NCBI GenBank assembly: GCA_934661005.1
Contig: CAKUIK010000002.1
Location: 1 to 64,000, forward strand
Direction of reading: 5' to 3'
DNA from: an uncultured Slackia sp.
GTDB lineage: Bacteria; Actinomycetota; Coriobacteriia; Coriobacteriales; Eggerthellaceae
DNA: 64,000 bases
The stretch's first letter is position 1, and every line of letters begins with the position of its first letter. Below the pieces are notes generated by a model. That model was given only the letters and a program-made list of their open reading frames with translations. It was not told the origin of the DNA and did no database searches. This document shows, one piece after another, positions 62,151 to 64,000 of the stretch. Both the position numbers and the translations under genes were made by a program.

Positions 62151-63335
62151 CTATCGCGCGAGGTAGCGTTCCTCTTCGGCTTCTATGCGCTCGGCGTCTT
62201 TGAGCAGCTGCTCGAGCACCCGGTCGAAATCGCCGAGCGTCACGCACTGGTTGAGCTCGCCGCGCGCCCTTGAAGCGCCTGGGATGCCGCGCAGATACCA
62301 CATGACATGCTTGCGCATATACACCAGGTTGTTTCCGATGCGCTTCGACAAAATCTCGGCGTGGCGATGCGCCATCGCAACGCGTTGCTCGGGCGTGGGA
62401 GCCGCTGGCTCGGGCTCGCCGTTCAACGCAGCTCGCACTTGCTCGAACACCCACGGGTTGCCCTGCGCGCCGCGACCGATCATCACGGCGTCGCAACCCG
62501 TTTGCGCCACGAGCGCACACGCCGCTTCCCCACCAATCACGTCGCCGTTTCCAATGACAGGCACGTCGATGGCGGCCTTCACACGCGCGATCACGTCCCA
62601 ATCGGCACGCCCGGAATAGAATTGCGCCGCCGTGCGACCGTGCACCGCAACCGCCGCGGCGCCGGCATCTTCCATACGTCGAGCGAACTCGACCGCATTG
62701 TCTTCGTCGGCGGTATATCCCTTGCGGAATTTGACCGTTGTGGGATGCTCGACGGCGGCAGACACCTTGCGAACGATTTCGGAAGCAAGCTCAGGGGTCG
62801 TCATGAGTGCCGAGCCATCGCCCTTCTTCACGATTTTGCGAGCTGGGCAGCCCATATTGATGTCGATATACGCGAGCGCATCTCCCATCTCGGATTCGAT
62901 CCATGCGGCCTCACGCGCCATGGTTTCGGGCTCGTGGCCGAACAGCTGCACGGCAACCCTGCGCTCATTGGGCGCGCGATCGAGCAGATGGCGCGTTTTC
63001 TCGTTTGCAAACGAGAGCGCCTTGCTGGAAACCATTTCGGTGTACGTGATATCGCAGCCCAGCTCCAAGCTTAGCTGGCGAAAAGCAATGTCGTTCACGC
63101 CCGCCATGGGGGCAAGGAGCACGGGAATGGAGCTGCGTGCGCCGTGCTCTTGCGAGGGGAGCGCTTCACGCGCAGTTCCGCACGAGCCGGAAGCCACTAA
63201 ATGTGGCTTCCGTGCGAGCTCAAGACTGTTTGAGCATGCAGCGCTCTCCTCGGAAGAGCACGGCGCGCCCACAAGACCCGTCTTATTTGCCGTGATGGCA
63301 CATTCTTCAAAGGCAACCTTACGGAGCCAGTTCAT
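62151..63335 (-). CDS. dusB: tRNA-dihydrouridine synthase (DusB-like) with a repeat-encoded N-terminus
   Basis: 394 residues. From residue 70 it is a normal Dus: PVLLAPMAGVNDIAFR, catalytic Cys in NMGCPARKIVKKGDGSAL, HGRTAAQFYSG, MIGRGAQGNPWVF. It reduces uridine to dihydrouridine in tRNA with FMN. The first 69 residues are extra, and residues about 24-66 come from a fold-back repeat (63139-63266). The ATG at 63335 has an excellent GGGAGG site and overlaps hemW by 17 bp. No other start codon lies between the repeat and the conserved core, so the extension is probably made. Confidence 0.9.
   Translation of the reverse strand: MNWLRKVAFEECAITANKTGLVGAPCSSEESAACSNSLELARKPHLVASGSCGTAREALPSQEHGARSSIPVLLAPMAGVNDIAFRQLSLELGCDITYTEMVSSKALSFANEKTRHLLDRAPNERRVAVQLFGHEPETMAREAAWIESEMGDALAYIDINMGCPARKIVKKGDGSALMTTPELASEIVRKVSAAVEHPTTVKFRKGYTADEDNAVEFARRMEDAGAAAVAVHGRTAAQFYSGRADWDVIARVKAAIDVPVIGNGDVIGGEAACALVAQTGCDAVMIGRGAQGNPWVFEQVRAALNGEPEPAAPTPEQRVAMAHRHAEILSKRIGNNLVYMRKHVMWYLRGIPGASRARGELNQCVTLGDFDRVLEQLLKDAERIEAEEERYLAR
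63139..63266. repeat. Fold-back element E inside the dihydrouridine synthase gene
   Basis: Arms 63139-63165 and 63240-63266 are 27 bp with two mismatches. The interior has GGAAGCCAC-TAAAT-GTGGCTTCC preceded by TTCCGCACGAGCC, the core shared with elements A and C. In the dus frame it encodes about 43 residues, rich in Ser, Ala, Glu and Cys. Confidence 0.85.
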
Positions 63336-64000
63336 AAATCCTCCCGTAAAGCTCATTGCCCAAAAGCCAGCCGCCGAATGTCGGCTTCCAACGTCCGTCT
63401 TCTCGTTTCACGAGCTTATCGCGAACGAGCGAATTGAACACGTCGAGCGCGCCAGGGATAACCACGGCGGCGGCGAACAACTCGTCATCTGAGACGCCGC
63501 GCGTCATGCGCATCTTCATCATGAGGTCCTCGGCGCACATCTGCTTGCGATCGAGATCATCTTGCACCTCGCCGTCTTGCACGCGCATGCGACGGGCGTT
63601 ATTTTGCGTCATGGTGACGGCGGAAATGCCCAGCCCAAGATACGGAACGCCCGTCCAGTAGGCAATGTTGTGCTTGCACTCGAAACCCTCGCGCGCGTAG
63701 CTCGCCACCTCGTAACGATGGAAGCCCGCGGGAGTGAGAACATTGGGCGCCATGGACATCATGAGCGCCTCTTTGTCCTGGTCGACGTCGTCGATTTCAC
63801 CCGAATCGACCATGCGGCGAAACGGCGTATGGTCTTCGATGGTGAGCGGATAGACGCTCACATGCGTCACTCCCAAATCGACCGCAGTTTGCACATCGGC
63901 TTCGAACATCTCAGGAGTTTGGCCCGGAACGCCGCACATAAGGTCGACCGACACATTCTCAAAGCGTTCGCGCGCATCGAGCACAGCCTGCTTCGCGTGG
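63319..64000 (-). CDS. hemW: HemW-type radical SAM protein, 3' part
   Basis: Partial: the frame runs off the window end, leaving the C-terminal 226 residues. It has VSVDLMCGVPGQTPEMFEAD, SVYPLTIEDHTPF, HRYEVASYAREGFECKHN and YWTGVPYLGLGISA, the C-terminal two thirds of a HemW (coproporphyrinogen oxidase-like) protein with a final winged-helix HemN domain. HemW is a haem chaperone. The radical SAM cysteines lie outside the window. It overlaps dus by 17 bp. Confidence 0.88.
   Translation of the reverse strand, partial: HAKQAVLDARERFENVSVDLMCGVPGQTPEMFEADVQTAVDLGVTHVSVYPLTIEDHTPFRRMVDSGEIDDVDQDKEALMMSMAPNVLTPAGFHRYEVASYAREGFECKHNIAYWTGVPYLGLGISAVTMTQNNARRMRVQDGEVQDDLDRKQMCAEDLMMKMRMTRGVSDDELFAAAVVIPGALDVFNSLVRDKLVKREDGRWKPTFGGWLLGNELYGRIYELAP

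Noticed and set aside
63319..63356. An earlier dus start at 63356
   Set aside because: It lacks a Shine-Dalgarno sequence, whereas the ATG at 63335 has GGGAGG at good spacing.

Overview
This window looks like chromosomal DNA of an anaerobic, high-GC member of the Coriobacteriia, most likely family Eggerthellaceae (the Eggerthella/Slackia/Gordonibacter relatives). The reasons are the GC-rich codon use, a Tat-exported DMSO-reductase-family operon with its own TorD chaperone, a run of acyl-CoA dehydrogenases with CoA-activating enzymes and LysR regulators, and an actinobacterial-type housekeeping gene order. The genus call is inference. No phage, plasmid, insertion-sequence transposase or CRISPR array was seen.

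Layout. 1-480: tRNA-Val and two identical tRNA-Asn genes (minus strand) with a good promoter. 482-7380: a LUD-domain protein, a frameshifted small ORF, and a molybdopterin oxidoreductase operon (catalytic subunit, four-cluster ferredoxin, NrfD-type anchor, TorD chaperone) facing a divergent TetR regulator. 7450-19506: tRNA-Met, then a long minus-strand run, rimP-nusA-infB-rbfA-nrnA-truB-ribF-dnaG-rpoD, starting at a promoter followed by a leader terminator. 19950-32995: a catabolic island with three acyl-CoA dehydrogenases, a family III CoA transferase, an AMP-forming CoA ligase, a CaiD-like crotonase, an MFS carboxylate-type transporter, two LysR regulators and an unknown cysteine-containing protein. 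Together these suggest uptake, CoA activation and reduction (or hydration/dehydration) of an unsaturated carboxylic acid. The substrate is not identifiable from sequence, and no electron-transfer flavoprotein gene is present here. 33524-46431: rluD, lspA, ileS, degV, an M18 aminopeptidase, an EamA transporter fused to an exported domain, and uvrA. 46585-48745: a two-component pair. 49071-56154: xerC-like recombinase, trmFO, dprA, comM, yraN, rnhB, rplS. 56584-64000: ybeY, rsmE, dgkA, mtaB, dnaJ, hrcA (with CIRCE-like operator), a dihydrouridine synthase and the 3' part of hemW.

The most unusual feature is a set of fold-back (long imperfect inverted-repeat) elements in the gaps between genes. 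Several share sequence blocks: a core TTCCGCACGAGC in three places, and a block containing GCGCATAGCGAAGC and AAGCGGTAGCC in four. One copy lies inside the 5' coding region of the dihydrouridine synthase and appears to be translated as an N-terminal extension, much as Rickettsia palindromic elements are. Other oddities are a ten-unit, 8-residue repeat array at the N-terminus of the XerC-like recombinase, a Cys/His tail on NusA, and an attenuator-like terminator in the rimP-nusA leader.

Start codons were chosen by Shine-Dalgarno position and family alignment from memory. Several genes appear to use GTG or TTG (rpoD, dnaG, ribF, lysR at 26083, uvrA, mtaB, hrcA). All functional names are by recognition of motifs, without database searches.
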